Assembly (NCBI GenBank): GCA_018336015.1
Contig: JAGXQZ010000049.1
Span: 93,905-157,904, forward strand
Source: Algoriphagus sp.
GTDB lineage: Bacteria; Bacteroidota; Bacteroidia; Cytophagales; Cyclobacteriaceae
DNA: 64,000 bases
Direction of reading: 5' to 3'
Below, in pieces: positions 16,343-25,353 of the stretch. Position 1 is the stretch's first letter, and every line of letters begins with the position of its first letter. The notes beneath the pieces are model-generated. The model ran no database searches. It was not told the DNA's origin and saw nothing but the letters and a program-made list of their open reading frames with translations. Made by a program: the position numbers and the translations under genes.

Positions 16343-16600
16343 GTAAGATTTTAGACACAAGATGTAAGACAGAAGAATTTAGAGGTCTAGTTAGAGTTTG
16401 CTCCCAGGTCTATGAAAATGAAAAATGCCGGGTAACAAGCCCGGCTTTTTAATTTCAAATTTTTAAGGTATGGAGGACAATCCCAACTTTTCCAAAGTTT
16501 GAAACTCTGGAAATTTCTAATTTCAAAGATCTCTAGTGTTAACCATCCAGTATCTAGACTCTTATGTCTTATGTCTAAAGTCTAATGTCAACTCTCTACT
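16343..16600. repeat. intergenic phrase-like repeats with inverted arms
   Basis: On one side AGATGTAAGATTTTAGACAC and ACAAGATGTAAGACAGAAG (16348-16375) repeat a GATGTAAGAnn/TTAGACA theme. On the other side CTTATGTCTTATGTCTAAAG and TCTAATGTC (16560-16588) repeat the reverse-complement theme. Between them are AATTTCAAATTT-type phrases. The same themes recur at 62322-62431. The right arm reaches the last codons of the GH2 gene. Confidence 0.55.
16427..16451 (+). terminator. Rho-independent terminator of hppD
   Basis: GCCGGG/CCCGGC stem with the 7-base loop TAACAAG, followed by five T residues. Confidence 0.8.
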
Positions 16601-18410
16601 TATACAGCTTCTCATGCATTTTCTTCAACTCCTCAAGGGCTATCTTGATCACTTGACGGTCATAGGTCATGAGTCCGTTGGTTTCGATCTCCACATCGGT
16701 TGTTTGGGTATACACCGCCGCAGCCAATCCTCTAGGAATGTATTTTGCCAAATCATCGATTAAAGCAGAATACCTGGCCTTTAGATCTTCGGCAGTAGAA
16801 AAACTCTGATAACCCCAATTGTCCTTTTGCTGCCAAGTATGACCTTCCAAAGGCAATCCCAAGCCTCCAAATTCTCCCAATACCATGATTGATTTATCTC
16901 CAAAAATCTTTGGGTCTGGCATTACCGGATCGGGGTAATTATGGAGATCGAGGATATCTCCCACTACTGTGGAGCCTTCCATTTCAAAATTGCCCCCTGA
17001 AGCAGAATTGATCAATCTGGTTGCATCCAAGTCTCTAGTCATTTGAGTGATTTCACCCGTTTTGAATTGTCCCCATGCTTCATTGAAAGGAACCCAAACC
17101 ACAATGGATGGGAAAAATCTAAATTCATTGATGATCTCTTTCCACTCTGTTTTGAAGATTGCTTCCGACTCTGGAGTTCTGACTTTTTCCACACCTTCAC
17201 GAATGACACCAGGGCGTACTTCCCATCTATTGCCCATGTCACCACTAGGCATATCTTGCCATACCAGCATGCCCAAACGATCCGCGTGGTAATACCAGCG
17301 AGCCGGCTCTACTTTGACGTGCTTACGGATCATGTTGAAACCCATTTCTTTGGTTTTCTCGATGTCAAAAAGTAGAGCTTCATCAGTCGGGGCAGTATAC
17401 AAACCATCTGGCCACCAGCCTTGATCCAAAGGTCCGTAATGAAACAGCGGTTTGCCATTCAAAAACATCCGCTGATATCCATCTGCTGTTTTAGCCATTC
17501 GGATGTCTCGATAAGCCGCATAGGACTTCACTTCCTCGATGAGCTTTTTTCCTTCCCAGACTTTGATTGACACATCGTACAAAGTCGGTGAGTCAGGAGA
17601 CCAAGCTTTTGGAGCATTGAGTTTTACAGGAAGTGGCGCATTGCTTTTTCCTCGAAAAGAACCCGCTACGGTAGCACCGTCTTTCAAGGTAACCTCTACC
17701 TCTAATCCCTCTTTACTGGAAGTGACTTGGGGATAAAAGACTTGTGTCCCATTTTCCCAATCTGTGTTGGAATAAACAGAGGCCAAATAGCTTTCCGGTA
17801 CCGTTTCTAACCAAACCGTTTGCCAGATTCCGGTCACAGGAGTATACCAAATCCCTTTTGGATCTTTTACTTGCTTACCTCGGGGCTGAGGGCCTGAATC
17901 ACTTGGGTCCCACACACGAACCCGGATTTTTTGGGTTTTGGTTTTTGCCAATTGGTCAGTGATGTCAAAAGAGAAGCTGTCAAATCCACCGAAATGCTTA
18001 CCTATGGAAGTACCGTTTACCCACACTTCGGTCTCCCAATCAGAAGCACCGAAATGCAGCAAAACCCTCTTGCCTTTTCGGTCTAGGGTAAGATCAACTG
18101 TTTTTTCGTACCAAAGCTCATTCTCAGGACCGACTGCTTTCTGGACGCCTGACAGATAAGATTCTACCGGAAAAGGGACAGTGATCTTTCCTGCAAAACC
18201 AATTTCAGGAAGGCTGCCTTTGGGTAAAATGGCATAATCCCATGGGCCATTGAGGTTTTGCCAGGAAGACCTGACCAATTGGGGACGTGGATATTCCGAA
18301 TGTGGCGCCTCCTTGGAAACCTGATCGGTCCAGGGAGTTTTCAACCTAGCAGTCTGTGAAAAGCTCACCTGACTGACAAAAACAAAAAGTAAAAGAAGAA
18401 TCTTTTTCAT
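16596..18410 (-). CDS. glycoside hydrolase family 2 protein (beta-galactosidase/glucuronidase-like), exported, 604 aa
   Basis: A signal peptide (residues 1-19) is followed by the GH2 order: a sugar-binding jelly roll (~40-205, with NLNGPWDYA and LHFGASDWETEVWVNG), an Ig-like domain (~206-300), and a TIM barrel. The acid/base Glu444 lies in VVWVPFNEAWGQF and the nucleophile Glu513 in MVLGEFGGLG. GH2 enzymes remove beta-linked galactose, mannose or glucuronate from glycans; the exact sugar cannot be read from this. The protein lacks the large C-terminal domains of LacZ. It ends in the phrase-like repeat region. Downstream of it in the transcript there is no gene; upstream, 29 bases away, is an unknown exported protein on the same strand. 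Confidence 0.92.
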   Translation of the reverse strand: MKKILLLLFVFVSQVSFSQTARLKTPWTDQVSKEAPHSEYPRPQLVRSSWQNLNGPWDYAILPKGSLPEIGFAGKITVPFPVESYLSGVQKAVGPENELWYEKTVDLTLDRKGKRVLLHFGASDWETEVWVNGTSIGKHFGGFDSFSFDITDQLAKTKTQKIRVRVWDPSDSGPQPRGKQVKDPKGIWYTPVTGIWQTVWLETVPESYLASVYSNTDWENGTQVFYPQVTSSKEGLEVEVTLKDGATVAGSFRGKSNAPLPVKLNAPKAWSPDSPTLYDVSIKVWEGKKLIEEVKSYAAYRDIRMAKTADGYQRMFLNGKPLFHYGPLDQGWWPDGLYTAPTDEALLFDIEKTKEMGFNMIRKHVKVEPARWYYHADRLGMLVWQDMPSGDMGNRWEVRPGVIREGVEKVRTPESEAIFKTEWKEIINEFRFFPSIVVWVPFNEAWGQFKTGEITQMTRDLDATRLINSASGGNFEMEGSTVVGDILDLHNYPDPVMPDPKIFGDKSIMVLGEFGGLGLPLEGHTWQQKDNWGYQSFSTAEDLKARYSALIDDLAKYIPRGLAAAVYTQTTDVEIETNGLMTYDRQVIKIALEELKKMHEKLYK

Positions 18411-18439
18411 AGTGCTTGGAATTTTGGGTTGATCGAAAA

Positions 18440-19270
18440 TTAATGAAAATCAAACCAGAGAATCATGGCACTTAATTCCAATGGTTTGTAAAGGTTATTA
18501 TTGGAATCACCAGAGGGTGTCTCAATTTCAGTGGAGGAATTTCCTTGACTTGGGGCTTGGAAAAGAAAACTCAGATCTGACTGTAAAAGCCCACTTTGAT
18601 GATTTTTCAGGTCTGCTACTTTTAAAATCAAATTGGGGGTATCCGAGCTGATGGACAAGGCTACCGATTCAAAAGCCAGATTGACTTTTTCTATGCCCTG
18701 CAGAAAAAATGGCTTTGAAGGTTCATTTTCTGTTTGGTGGTCCATCCAAGTCCCCGTGCCTAGCCCTTTGGCACTCCAATTTAAATTTTTAAGCTCATAA
18801 TTAGGAAGATCAAAACCTAAACCCAGCGTCGAAGAAGCCTGAAAATCAAACGTACCTCGCGCTTCCATTTTGAGCCGTCCCGAGGCGAGTACTGTCCAGG
18901 TAAGCGTAGCCGGCCAAGGAGAGTAAGAAGATTGAATTTGAATCGATCCGTCTTTTAGTTTTTTCCAAGTCACAGCTTTGAAGCCACTTTCCAGGCCTTC
19001 TGTACCCGCCACTTGTGCAAAGGTTAACACATGCATTCCGATTTTCACTTTTTCCAAAGTGCCTTTTGATTTACCAAACACAAAAAGCCGCTCTCCTACT
19101 TGGATATGAAGCTCAGTGGTGGATTCCCTTACCTTGATGGGATCAAGACTTTCTGTAGCGGAAACCGAGGTAGTAGTCAAACCTTTTGAAAATTGAATTG
19201 GAGTGGCCAATACAACTACACAAAAGGAAATCAAAGCAAAGGTGAATTTTGCTGCGATGGGGAAATTCAT
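18440..19270 (-). CDS. exported beta-rich protein of unknown function, about 276 aa
   Basis: The chosen start (MNFPIAAKFTF) gives a signal-like hydrophobic segment; an in-frame ATG at 19300 is possible. The body is rich in beta strands and aromatic residues (GSIQIQSSYSPWPATLTWTVL, GLGTGTWMDHQTENEPSKPF). Some stretches recall the mutarotase-like and late domains of large GH2 or GH97-type enzymes, but I cannot name the family. The C-terminus (NNLYKPLELSAMILWFDFH) looks abrupt. It lies upstream of the GH2 gene with a 29-base gap, so the two are probably one transcript and may act on the same glycan. This could also be a truncated piece of a longer gene. Confidence 0.6.
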   Translation of the reverse strand: MNFPIAAKFTFALISFCVVVLATPIQFSKGLTTTSVSATESLDPIKVRESTTELHIQVGERLFVFGKSKGTLEKVKIGMHVLTFAQVAGTEGLESGFKAVTWKKLKDGSIQIQSSYSPWPATLTWTVLASGRLKMEARGTFDFQASSTLGLGFDLPNYELKNLNWSAKGLGTGTWMDHQTENEPSKPFFLQGIEKVNLAFESVALSISSDTPNLILKVADLKNHQSGLLQSDLSFLFQAPSQGNSSTEIETPSGDSNNNLYKPLELSAMILWFDFH

Positions 19271-19451
19271 GCGATTGAACAAGGGTAATTGATCGAACAA
19301 AATAGATTTAATCCATCTGAATAAAAATTAAAACCTCTTTAAATAGATAGATTTGGCCGTTTTCAATTAAAAAAAGATCATTTACGGGTCTTGGTTAGCA
19401 TATTTTGACATTTTATCTAACTTAGAACCGTACAGTAATTTTTATAAAAAA

Positions 19452-21182
19452 ATGAGTTCTATCGACCCTGCAATCTTAAGCAAAGCCCAAAGTTGGCTAG
19501 ATGGCAATGTGGACAGCGAAACCAAAGCGTCCATTCAAAAACTAATCAAGGAAAACCCTACGGAATTGGTTGATTCCTTTTATCAGGACTTGGAGTTTGG
19601 CACAGGCGGACTTCGCGGATTGATGGGGGTTGGCACCAATCGGATGAATGTCTACACAGTAGGCATGGCTACTCAAGGCTTGGCCAATTATTTATTGCAA
19701 TGCTTTCCCGGAGAAGTCATCAAAGTGGCTATCACCCACGACTCACGGATCAACAATACGCTTTTCGCAAAAACCACTGCCGATGTATTGACTGCAAACG
19801 GTATACAAGTGATGTATTTCAGAGAGATGCGGCCTACTCCCATGCTTTCTTTCGCGGTAAGGCATTTTGGTTGCAAATCCGGCGTAATGATTACCGCTTC
19901 ACACAATCCTAAAGAATATAACGGTTACAAAGCCTATTGGGAAGACGGTGCACAAGTAGTGGCCCCTCACGATAACAACATCATCAAGGAAGTCCAAAAA
20001 ATCACCTCCTTTGACCTCGTCAACTGGAATAAAAATGATGACCTGATCCATTACATCGAAGAGGACTTTGATGCCATCTATATGGAAAAGGTAAAAGGAC
20101 TGAGCTTGGCAAAAGCTGAAATCCAAGCTCAAAAATCCATGCCGATTGTTTTCTCACCTATTCATGGCGCCTCCGGCAAAATGGTTCCTGCCGCATTAAG
20201 GGCTTTTGGTTTTGAAAATATCCACGTGGTGAAAGAGCAAATTGAACCGGATGGCACTTTCCCTACAGTCATTTATCCAAACCCCGAGGAAGCAGAAGCT
20301 TTGACGCTATCGATCGAATTAGGAAAAAAAGTAGGCGCTGAGTTGGTACTCGCCTGCGATCCGGACGGAGACCGCTATGCAGCTGTGGTACCCAATGAAA
20401 AGGGAGAATTTGAACTCCTCAATGGTAACCAAACCGGTACTCTCCTGTCCTATTACTTGCTCTCTCGTTGGAAGGAAGCCGGCAAATTGGACGGTAAACA
20501 GTTTATGGTAAATACCATTGTGACCACTGAATTGATCAATGAGATTGCAGCTGGTTTTGGCGTGAAATGCTTCAATGTATTGACAGGGTTTAAAAACATT
20601 GCAGCCATCATCCGTGATTTGGAAGGAAAAGAAACCTACATCGGGGGTGGTGAAGAATCTTATGGCTATCTCGTGGGAGATTTTGTGAGAGACAAAGATG
20701 GGGTCAGCGCCTGCGCAATGGTTGCAGAAGTCATCGCCTACTACAAAACTCAAGGGAAAAACGTGTTTCAGGTATTGGCAGAGATTTACAGCCAATTTGG
20801 TTTTTACAAAGAGTCACTTATTTCCGTGACCAAAAAAGGAAAAGACGGAGCCGAGCAAATTCAGAAGCTGATGGCAGACTTCAGAACCAATCCTCCCAAA
20901 GAAATGAATGGCTCGGCGGTGGTGAAAATCGTGGATGTAAAAAACTCTACTGTAACACACGTCCAAACTGGTCAAGTAGAAAAATTGGATATGGACAAAT
21001 CCAATGTGATGCAGTTTTACTTGGCTGATGGAAGCAAAATATCCGCAAGACCATCAGGTACCGAGCCAAAAATCAAATACTATTTCTCCGTGAATACACC
21101 GATTACCGACCCGAAAGCGTATCGAGAGGTTGAGGCCAAATTGGTAGAAAAACTGGATGGTTTAAGAGCGTATTTTAGCTAA
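19452..21182 (+). CDS. phosphoglucomutase/phosphomannomutase (alpha-D-phosphohexomutase), 576 aa
   Basis: All four landmarks of the phosphohexomutase family are present: the phosphoserine loop TASHNPKEYNGYK (Ser150), the metal-binding DPDGDRYA (Asp303, 305, 307), the sugar-binding GGEESYGYLVGD, and the phosphate-binding RPSGTEPKIKYYF near the C-terminus. The enzyme interconverts hexose 1- and 6-phosphates, feeding glycolysis and cell-envelope sugar synthesis. Its 576-residue length and early FGTGGLRG segment fit the longer PgcA/Pgm2-type branch. It has its own terminator and no operon partner. Confidence 0.95.
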   Translation: MSSIDPAILSKAQSWLDGNVDSETKASIQKLIKENPTELVDSFYQDLEFGTGGLRGLMGVGTNRMNVYTVGMATQGLANYLLQCFPGEVIKVAITHDSRINNTLFAKTTADVLTANGIQVMYFREMRPTPMLSFAVRHFGCKSGVMITASHNPKEYNGYKAYWEDGAQVVAPHDNNIIKEVQKITSFDLVNWNKNDDLIHYIEEDFDAIYMEKVKGLSLAKAEIQAQKSMPIVFSPIHGASGKMVPAALRAFGFENIHVVKEQIEPDGTFPTVIYPNPEEAEALTLSIELGKKVGAELVLACDPDGDRYAAVVPNEKGEFELLNGNQTGTLLSYYLLSRWKEAGKLDGKQFMVNTIVTTELINEIAAGFGVKCFNVLTGFKNIAAIIRDLEGKETYIGGGEESYGYLVGDFVRDKDGVSACAMVAEVIAYYKTQGKNVFQVLAEIYSQFGFYKESLISVTKKGKDGAEQIQKLMADFRTNPPKEMNGSAVVKIVDVKNSTVTHVQTGQVEKLDMDKSNVMQFYLADGSKISARPSGTEPKIKYYFSVNTPITDPKAYREVEAKLVEKLDGLRAYFS

Positions 21183-21202
21183 ACTGAACCTTATTCAAAT
21201 GG

Positions 21203-21233
21203 AAAAGCACCGGAGTGATTCGGTGCTTTTTCA
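21203..21233 (+). terminator. Rho-independent terminator of the phosphohexomutase gene
   Basis: AGCACCG/CGGTGCT stem (21206-21212, 21221-21227) followed by a T-run. Confidence 0.85.
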
Positions 21234-21258
21234 TTAGTATTCCATGACATAGTTCAAC

Positions 21259-22203
21259 TCATTCTTTCCCCAAATGGATCAATGCATCTCCCACATTGAT
21301 CACCGGATTATTGTTTACTCCGATCACATGTCCATTGGTCGTTGCTTTTACGGGTACGATCACTTGTCCATAAGGATCAGAAATATGCGCTAGCAATTCT
21401 CCTTTTCTCACAAAGTCTCCCAGCTTGACCAAGCAGGAAAATATCCCGGAAGCTTTGGCTCGGGTCCATTCACTTTCCTTAAGAATAATTGTTGACTGTG
21501 GAAGTTGTGGTGAATTGATCATTTCCAGGTGATGAAGCAGCCGTTTGGTTCCAGAAATTCCTTCTTCAATGGAATAATTATCCAATCGCATCGACTCACC
21601 ACCTTCATAGACCAAGAGGTGTTTCCGACTTTTATAGGCTGTTTTCCGAAATGATTTTTCGATATGCTTGGAGTGGACTACATAGTGAGTTCCAAATGCC
21701 TTAGCAAGCTCCAAACCCACTTTATCCTTGAAATCCACCCGGATTTGTGGATGATTGGAAAGCATCCTTCCTCCTGTATGAAAGTCAATTCCAAAATCAA
21801 TCAATGGGATCACTTCTTCGCTCAATATAAATGCGATCCTCGATGCCAAGGATCCCTTTTTACTACCCGGAAAACTTCGATTCAAGTCCCTACCATCCGG
21901 AAAAGTCCTACTATTGGAAAGAAAACCATAGATGTTGACTAAGGGAATAATGATCAGTGTCCCACGCTTCAACTCTAAATTATCATCGAATTCTTGCAGG
22001 AGCTTTTTCGCTGTGACTACCCCGTTGATTTCGTCCCCATGCACCCCCCCGCTGATCAATACGACAGGACCTTCATTTTTAGAAGATCTAATAAAAATCG
22101 GGAGATCAATTACCGTATGCGTGGGTAGTTTGGCAATAGGCAATTCAATATTAACTGATTGACCGGGTTTGACCCGAATACCGTTGATTTGGATTTCTTT
22201 CAT
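21259..22203 (-). CDS. succinylglutamate desuccinylase/aspartoacylase-family zinc deacylase, 314 aa
   Basis: The zinc site of the M14-like deacylases is visible: GGVHGDEINGV gives the His and Glu ligands, and a later DFHTGG gives the second His. DGRDLNRSFPG is the usual substrate-binding stretch. Members cut N-acyl groups or short amides from amino acids. The C-terminal part (ASGIFSCLVKLGDFVRKGELLAHISDPYGQ) looks like the lipoyl-like beta-barrel seen in this group. The substrate cannot be told from the sequence. The gene is divergent from murB, and its start lies 78 bases from the murB start, so the two share one short promoter region. Confidence 0.85.
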   Translation of the reverse strand: MKEIQINGIRVKPGQSVNIELPIAKLPTHTVIDLPIFIRSSKNEGPVVLISGGVHGDEINGVVTAKKLLQEFDDNLELKRGTLIIIPLVNIYGFLSNSRTFPDGRDLNRSFPGSKKGSLASRIAFILSEEVIPLIDFGIDFHTGGRMLSNHPQIRVDFKDKVGLELAKAFGTHYVVHSKHIEKSFRKTAYKSRKHLLVYEGGESMRLDNYSIEEGISGTKRLLHHLEMINSPQLPQSTIILKESEWTRAKASGIFSCLVKLGDFVRKGELLAHISDPYGQVIVPVKATTNGHVIGVNNNPVINVGDALIHLGKE

Positions 22204-22281
22204 GTACAGCGCTCAGAGATCAAATTATCCATTTCGCAATGGCATAAAATCTTGTTTATTTCGCAGGACAAGCCTTGGCCC

Positions 22282-23295
22282 ATGAAGATACAAGAAAACC
22301 TTTCGCTGAAACCCTTCAATACTTTTGGAATTGATAAAAAAGCACAATTCTTTACAGCAGCTCACACGATAAATGAGTTGAAAGAGGCGCTTATTTGGGC
22401 AAAAGAAAGAGATTTACCCATCTTTATTTTGGGAGGAGGAAGCAATATTCTCCTGACTAAAGACATCCTTGGATTGGTGATCAAGGTGGAACTGCAAGGA
22501 ATTGAAGTCATCCACGAGGATGAAAATCAGGTGTTGGTAGAGGTCGGTGCCGGGGTAGTTTGGCACGAATGGGTGTTATACTCACTCGAAAAGAATTGGG
22601 CAGGAATTGAAAACCTCTCTTTAATTCCAGGCACCGTGGGGGCCTCACCTATGCAGAATATCGGAGCTTACGGAGTTGAAATCAAGGATGTCTTTCACAG
22701 TCTAAAGGCTTTAAATAGGAATACCCTAGCAATAGAAACCTTTGATGCGGTTGACTGCAAATTTGGATACAGAGAAAGCGTATTTAAGCACGAATCGAAG
22801 GATCAATACATCATCACCTCAGTTTGTTTTAAACTTTTAAAGATCCCTGAATTCCACGTAGAATATGGTGCTATCCAAGATGTTCTCAAAGAAAAAGGCG
22901 TTTCAGAATTAAGTATTAAGGCAGTAAGTGAAGCCGTAATTGCGATCCGTCAATCCAAACTACCTGATCCGAAGCAACTTGGAAATGCAGGTTCATTCTT
23001 TAAGAATCCTACGATTCCAGTCAGCCAATTCGAAAATTTAAAAAACAAGTATCCTACTATTCCAGGATATATGGTACCGGAAGGCATCAAAATACCCGCT
23101 GGATGGCTTATCGAACAATCAGGTTGGAAAGGAAAGCGATTGGGTGAAGTAGGGGTTCATGCCAAGCAGGCATTGGTTTTAGTAAATTATGGGGAAGGTA
23201 CAGGTGAGCAAATAAAAAACTTATCAGAGCAAGTCAGGGCTACCGTAAGGGATCAATTCGGAATAGAGTTAAACCCAGAAGTAAACTTCATTTAA
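22282..23295 (+). CDS. murB: UDP-N-acetylenolpyruvoylglucosamine reductase
   Basis: MurB reduces UDP-GlcNAc-enolpyruvate to UDP-MurNAc with FAD and NADPH, an early cytoplasmic step of peptidoglycan synthesis. The FAD-binding segment ILGGGSNILLTKD (49-61) and IPGTVGASPMQNIGAYGVE are clear, as are the catalytic residues: Arg164 in GYRESVF, Ser238 in NAGSFFKNP and Glu333 in NPEVNFI. The start at 22282 (MKIQENLSLKPFNTFG) gives the usual N-terminus and 337 residues; an upstream in-frame start would add 41 unrelated residues over the divergent gene's leader. It converges with the dCMP deaminase gene, overlapping it by 4 bases. Confidence 0.96.
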   Translation: MKIQENLSLKPFNTFGIDKKAQFFTAAHTINELKEALIWAKERDLPIFILGGGSNILLTKDILGLVIKVELQGIEVIHEDENQVLVEVGAGVVWHEWVLYSLEKNWAGIENLSLIPGTVGASPMQNIGAYGVEIKDVFHSLKALNRNTLAIETFDAVDCKFGYRESVFKHESKDQYIITSVCFKLLKIPEFHVEYGAIQDVLKEKGVSELSIKAVSEAVIAIRQSKLPDPKQLGNAGSFFKNPTIPVSQFENLKNKYPTIPGYMVPEGIKIPAGWLIEQSGWKGKRLGEVGVHAKQALVLVNYGEGTGEQIKNLSEQVRATVRDQFGIELNPEVNFI

Positions 23296-23774
23296 ATAAG
23301 TGGGTCTATCACTTCCAAGTTTTTGGAATATCGATCTACGGTAACCCCAAATTTTTTCAAAAAATCTACTCCCTCATCTGATCCTATTCCTTTGTACTCA
23401 GCATAGGAAAACAGGTAAACTACCTTTGAAATTCCCATTGAAAAGATAATTCTGGCACAAGCTAAGCATGGAGCAAGGGTAACATATAGTGTAGAACCTT
23501 CCACAGCAGTATTGTTTTTTACGGCATACAAGATCGCGTTCTGCTCTGCATGCAGGGCTAAAGAACAACTCCCTTTGGAATCACGGGCACAGCCATGTTC
23601 GGGAAACTCTACATCACAGTTGTGCGTGCCTGCGGGAGGTCCATTATACCCTATCGAGATGATCCTGGTGTCTTTAGTCAAAACGGCTCCTACGTGCTTT
23701 TTAATACAATGGGAACGCTTGGCAAGATTAACCGCCAATTCCATAAAAATATCGTCAAAATCAGGTCTACTCAT
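23292..23774 (-). CDS. deoxycytidylate (dCMP) deaminase, 160 aa
   Basis: The zinc-dependent cytidine-deaminase fold is shown by HAEQNA (His75, Glu77) and PCLACA (Cys103, Cys106). The N-terminal CIKKHVGAVLTKD and GYNGPPAGTHNCD segments are typical of dCMP deaminases rather than free cytidine deaminases. The enzyme turns dCMP into dUMP, the precursor for thymidylate. Extra Cys and His residues in the insert (HNCDVEFPEHGC) match the second zinc site of the ComEB/dCMP-deaminase group. It is transcribed alone and converges with murB. Confidence 0.93.
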   Translation of the reverse strand: MSRPDFDDIFMELAVNLAKRSHCIKKHVGAVLTKDTRIISIGYNGPPAGTHNCDVEFPEHGCARDSKGSCSLALHAEQNAILYAVKNNTAVEGSTLYVTLAPCLACARIIFSMGISKVVYLFSYAEYKGIGSDEGVDFLKKFGVTVDRYSKNLEVIDPLI

Positions 23775-23911
23775 CAGGAAGTTTTTTTCAAAAGTAAGAA
23801 TCTCAAAACTAGACTGGAAGTCATATTGACTAAACTGGTTTGTTTTTTCGTTAAGAAAGAAAAATTAACTTCAAACTGTTCAAAACATTTGAACCCAAAT
23901 TACATTTTCCC

Positions 23912-24490
23912 ATGAAGATGAACTTAAGACTTCCTATATGCTTGGTTGCGGGATTAATACTGTTTTCATGCAGTTCTATAGAAGTTTTCAAAGAGAATAC
24001 CGAGATCCCGATTCGCAAAAGTTACAAAAGCTTTGTGATCGTCAATAAAGAATTGGGAATGCAGGGATTTTCAGATCAAAAAATCGATGAAATGATCAAG
24101 TCAGAACTTCAAACCCAACTGGAGTTAGCTGGAATGATTTACGACCCTAAGCAGCCCGATTTGGTAATTCGGTACCATTCGAATGAAGATCCAAGACAAA
24201 AGGAGATAGTGAATAACATGAATCCCTATCCATTTTGGGGCTATCGAATCTACGATCCTTGGTTTTTCAATCCCTATAATTTCAACAATCGCCCAAGAGT
24301 AAGTACCTCAAACTATGAACTGCTTCAGGTCATTCTTGATTTTCTTGATCCTGTTCAGGATAAGTATTTGATGACCCTTACAGCAGTGACAGAAGTCACT
24401 AATCCCAAGTCCAAACCAAAACTTGCCCTAAAATCCTTAAAAAGTGCAACAGAAACATTTGTAAATCTCAATCATCCCACCCAAAATTAA
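23912..24490 (+). CDS. DUF4136-family lipoprotein, 192 aa
   Basis: A lipoprotein signal ends at LILFSCSS (Cys near residue 20). The body fits DUF4136: KSFVIVNKELG, then a helical segment IDEMIKSELQTQLELAGMIYDPKQPDLVIRYH and later strands ending in an LKSATETFVN segment. This family is common in Bacteroidota outer membranes and has no known function. A tyrosine- and asparagine-rich loop (PYPFWGYRIYDPWFFNPYNF) replaces the usual glycine-rich loop. The next gene starts 2 bases after its stop, so they form an operon. Confidence 0.85.
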   Translation: MKMNLRLPICLVAGLILFSCSSIEVFKENTEIPIRKSYKSFVIVNKELGMQGFSDQKIDEMIKSELQTQLELAGMIYDPKQPDLVIRYHSNEDPRQKEIVNNMNPYPFWGYRIYDPWFFNPYNFNNRPRVSTSNYELLQVILDFLDPVQDKYLMTLTAVTEVTNPKSKPKLALKSLKSATETFVNLNHPTQN

Positions 24491-24492
24491 TC

Positions 24493-24807
24493 ATGGAAAA
24501 AAGATACACCTCCATTCAAGAATTTTATCCTTATTACCTATCAGAACACCAAAACCCTATTTCGAGAATCCTTCATTTTGTCGGAACCGGATTGGTAATT
24601 GCCATTGTAATTATCTCCCTGATTGTCAATAAGTATTACTGGATTTCAAGCATTCCTTTGGTAGGTTATGGATTTGCATGGGTGGGTCATTTCTTTTTTG
24701 AGAAGAACAAACCTGCTACATTCAAATACCCTCTGTATAGCCTGGGTTCAGATTTCATATTATTCTTTGATCTATTGACCGGAAAGCAGCGATTCAACCC
24801 CAAATGA
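24493..24807 (+). CDS. Mpo1-like (DUF962) membrane protein, 104 aa
   Basis: The protein has the family's opening FYPYYLSEHQNPISRILHFVGTG and the HFFFEKNKPATF motif, with two or three hydrophobic segments. The yeast member Mpo1 is an iron-dependent dioxygenase that removes one carbon from 2-hydroxy fatty acids. The two His-containing motifs (SEHQN and LHFVG, then GHFFFEKNKPA) are the iron-binding candidates and are conserved here. A role in lipid breakdown is therefore plausible but inferred. It is the second gene of an operon with the DUF4136 lipoprotein. Confidence 0.85.
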   Translation: MEKRYTSIQEFYPYYLSEHQNPISRILHFVGTGLVIAIVIISLIVNKYYWISSIPLVGYGFAWVGHFFFEKNKPATFKYPLYSLGSDFILFFDLLTGKQRFNPK

Positions 24808-24845
24808 CCTTCTTCTTGAAATTTTACAATTTTTAATCAAAACTA

Positions 24846-24876
24846 TTTGCTTTTTAAGATTTAGGCCTTACTTTTG
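24846..24876 (+). promoter_or_regulatory. Bacteroidota promoter: TTTG (-33) and TACTTTTG (-7)
   Basis: TTTG at 24846-24849 and an exact TAnnTTTG match at 24869-24876 are separated by 19 bases. This is the best-spaced promoter in the window and lies 43 bases before the receiver-protein start. Confidence 0.6.
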
Positions 24877-24918
24877 TATAGGTTATAATGTATTTCAGTA
24901 GCACATATTTGCACTTTG

Positions 24919-25275
24919 ATGTTAACAATTGTTCTTATAGACGACGATCCAATCAGTACTTTCGTAACTGAAAAACTGATTTCAAAAAACGTAAAGGAGC
25001 CGTGCGAGTTCTATAAGTATCAAAGTGCAAAACGAGCACTTGAAGAAATTCAGTCAATCAAGCCCCACTATTTATTTTTAGATTTGAATATGCCTGAAAT
25101 GACAGGATGGGATTTTTTGGACAGGTTTAACCCTAATCACGAAGAAGCACAAATTTACATCTTGAGTAGTTCGGTAGATGAAAGAGATATCACAAAGGCC
25201 AGTCAATACGCTATCGTCAAAGACTACTTATCAAAGCCTTTGATAAAAAAATACATCAAAAATATCTTCAACTGA
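24919..25275 (+). CDS. single-domain response regulator (receiver only), 118 aa
   Basis: This is a complete CheY-like receiver with no output domain: the acidic pocket IDDDP near residues 7-11, the phospho-acceptor Asp55 in LFLDLNMPEM, the Thr/Ser position at LSSS, and the Lys in LSKPLI. Such stand-alone receivers pass phosphate to or from other proteins or act by binding a target. No kinase gene lies beside it. A TTG three bases earlier is a weaker start. It has its own promoter and a terminator that overlaps its stop codon. Confidence 0.9.
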   Translation: MLTIVLIDDDPISTFVTEKLISKNVKEPCEFYKYQSAKRALEEIQSIKPHYLFLDLNMPEMTGWDFLDRFNPNHEEAQIYILSSSVDERDITKASQYAIVKDYLSKPLIKKYIKNIFN

Positions 25276-25300
25276 TCTAAAAAAGGTCAGTTTTTTTTTG
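25270..25300 (+). terminator. Rho-independent terminator overlapping the receiver stop codon
   Basis: AACTGATC (25270-25277) pairs with GGTCAGTT (25285-25292), with one G-T pair, followed by a T-run. The TGA stop is inside the 5' arm. Confidence 0.8.
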
Positions 25301-25353
25301 TTTCAACAAAACCTAGGTTTCTGTATTTTGGTTATTTACAAAAAACCAGAGAA

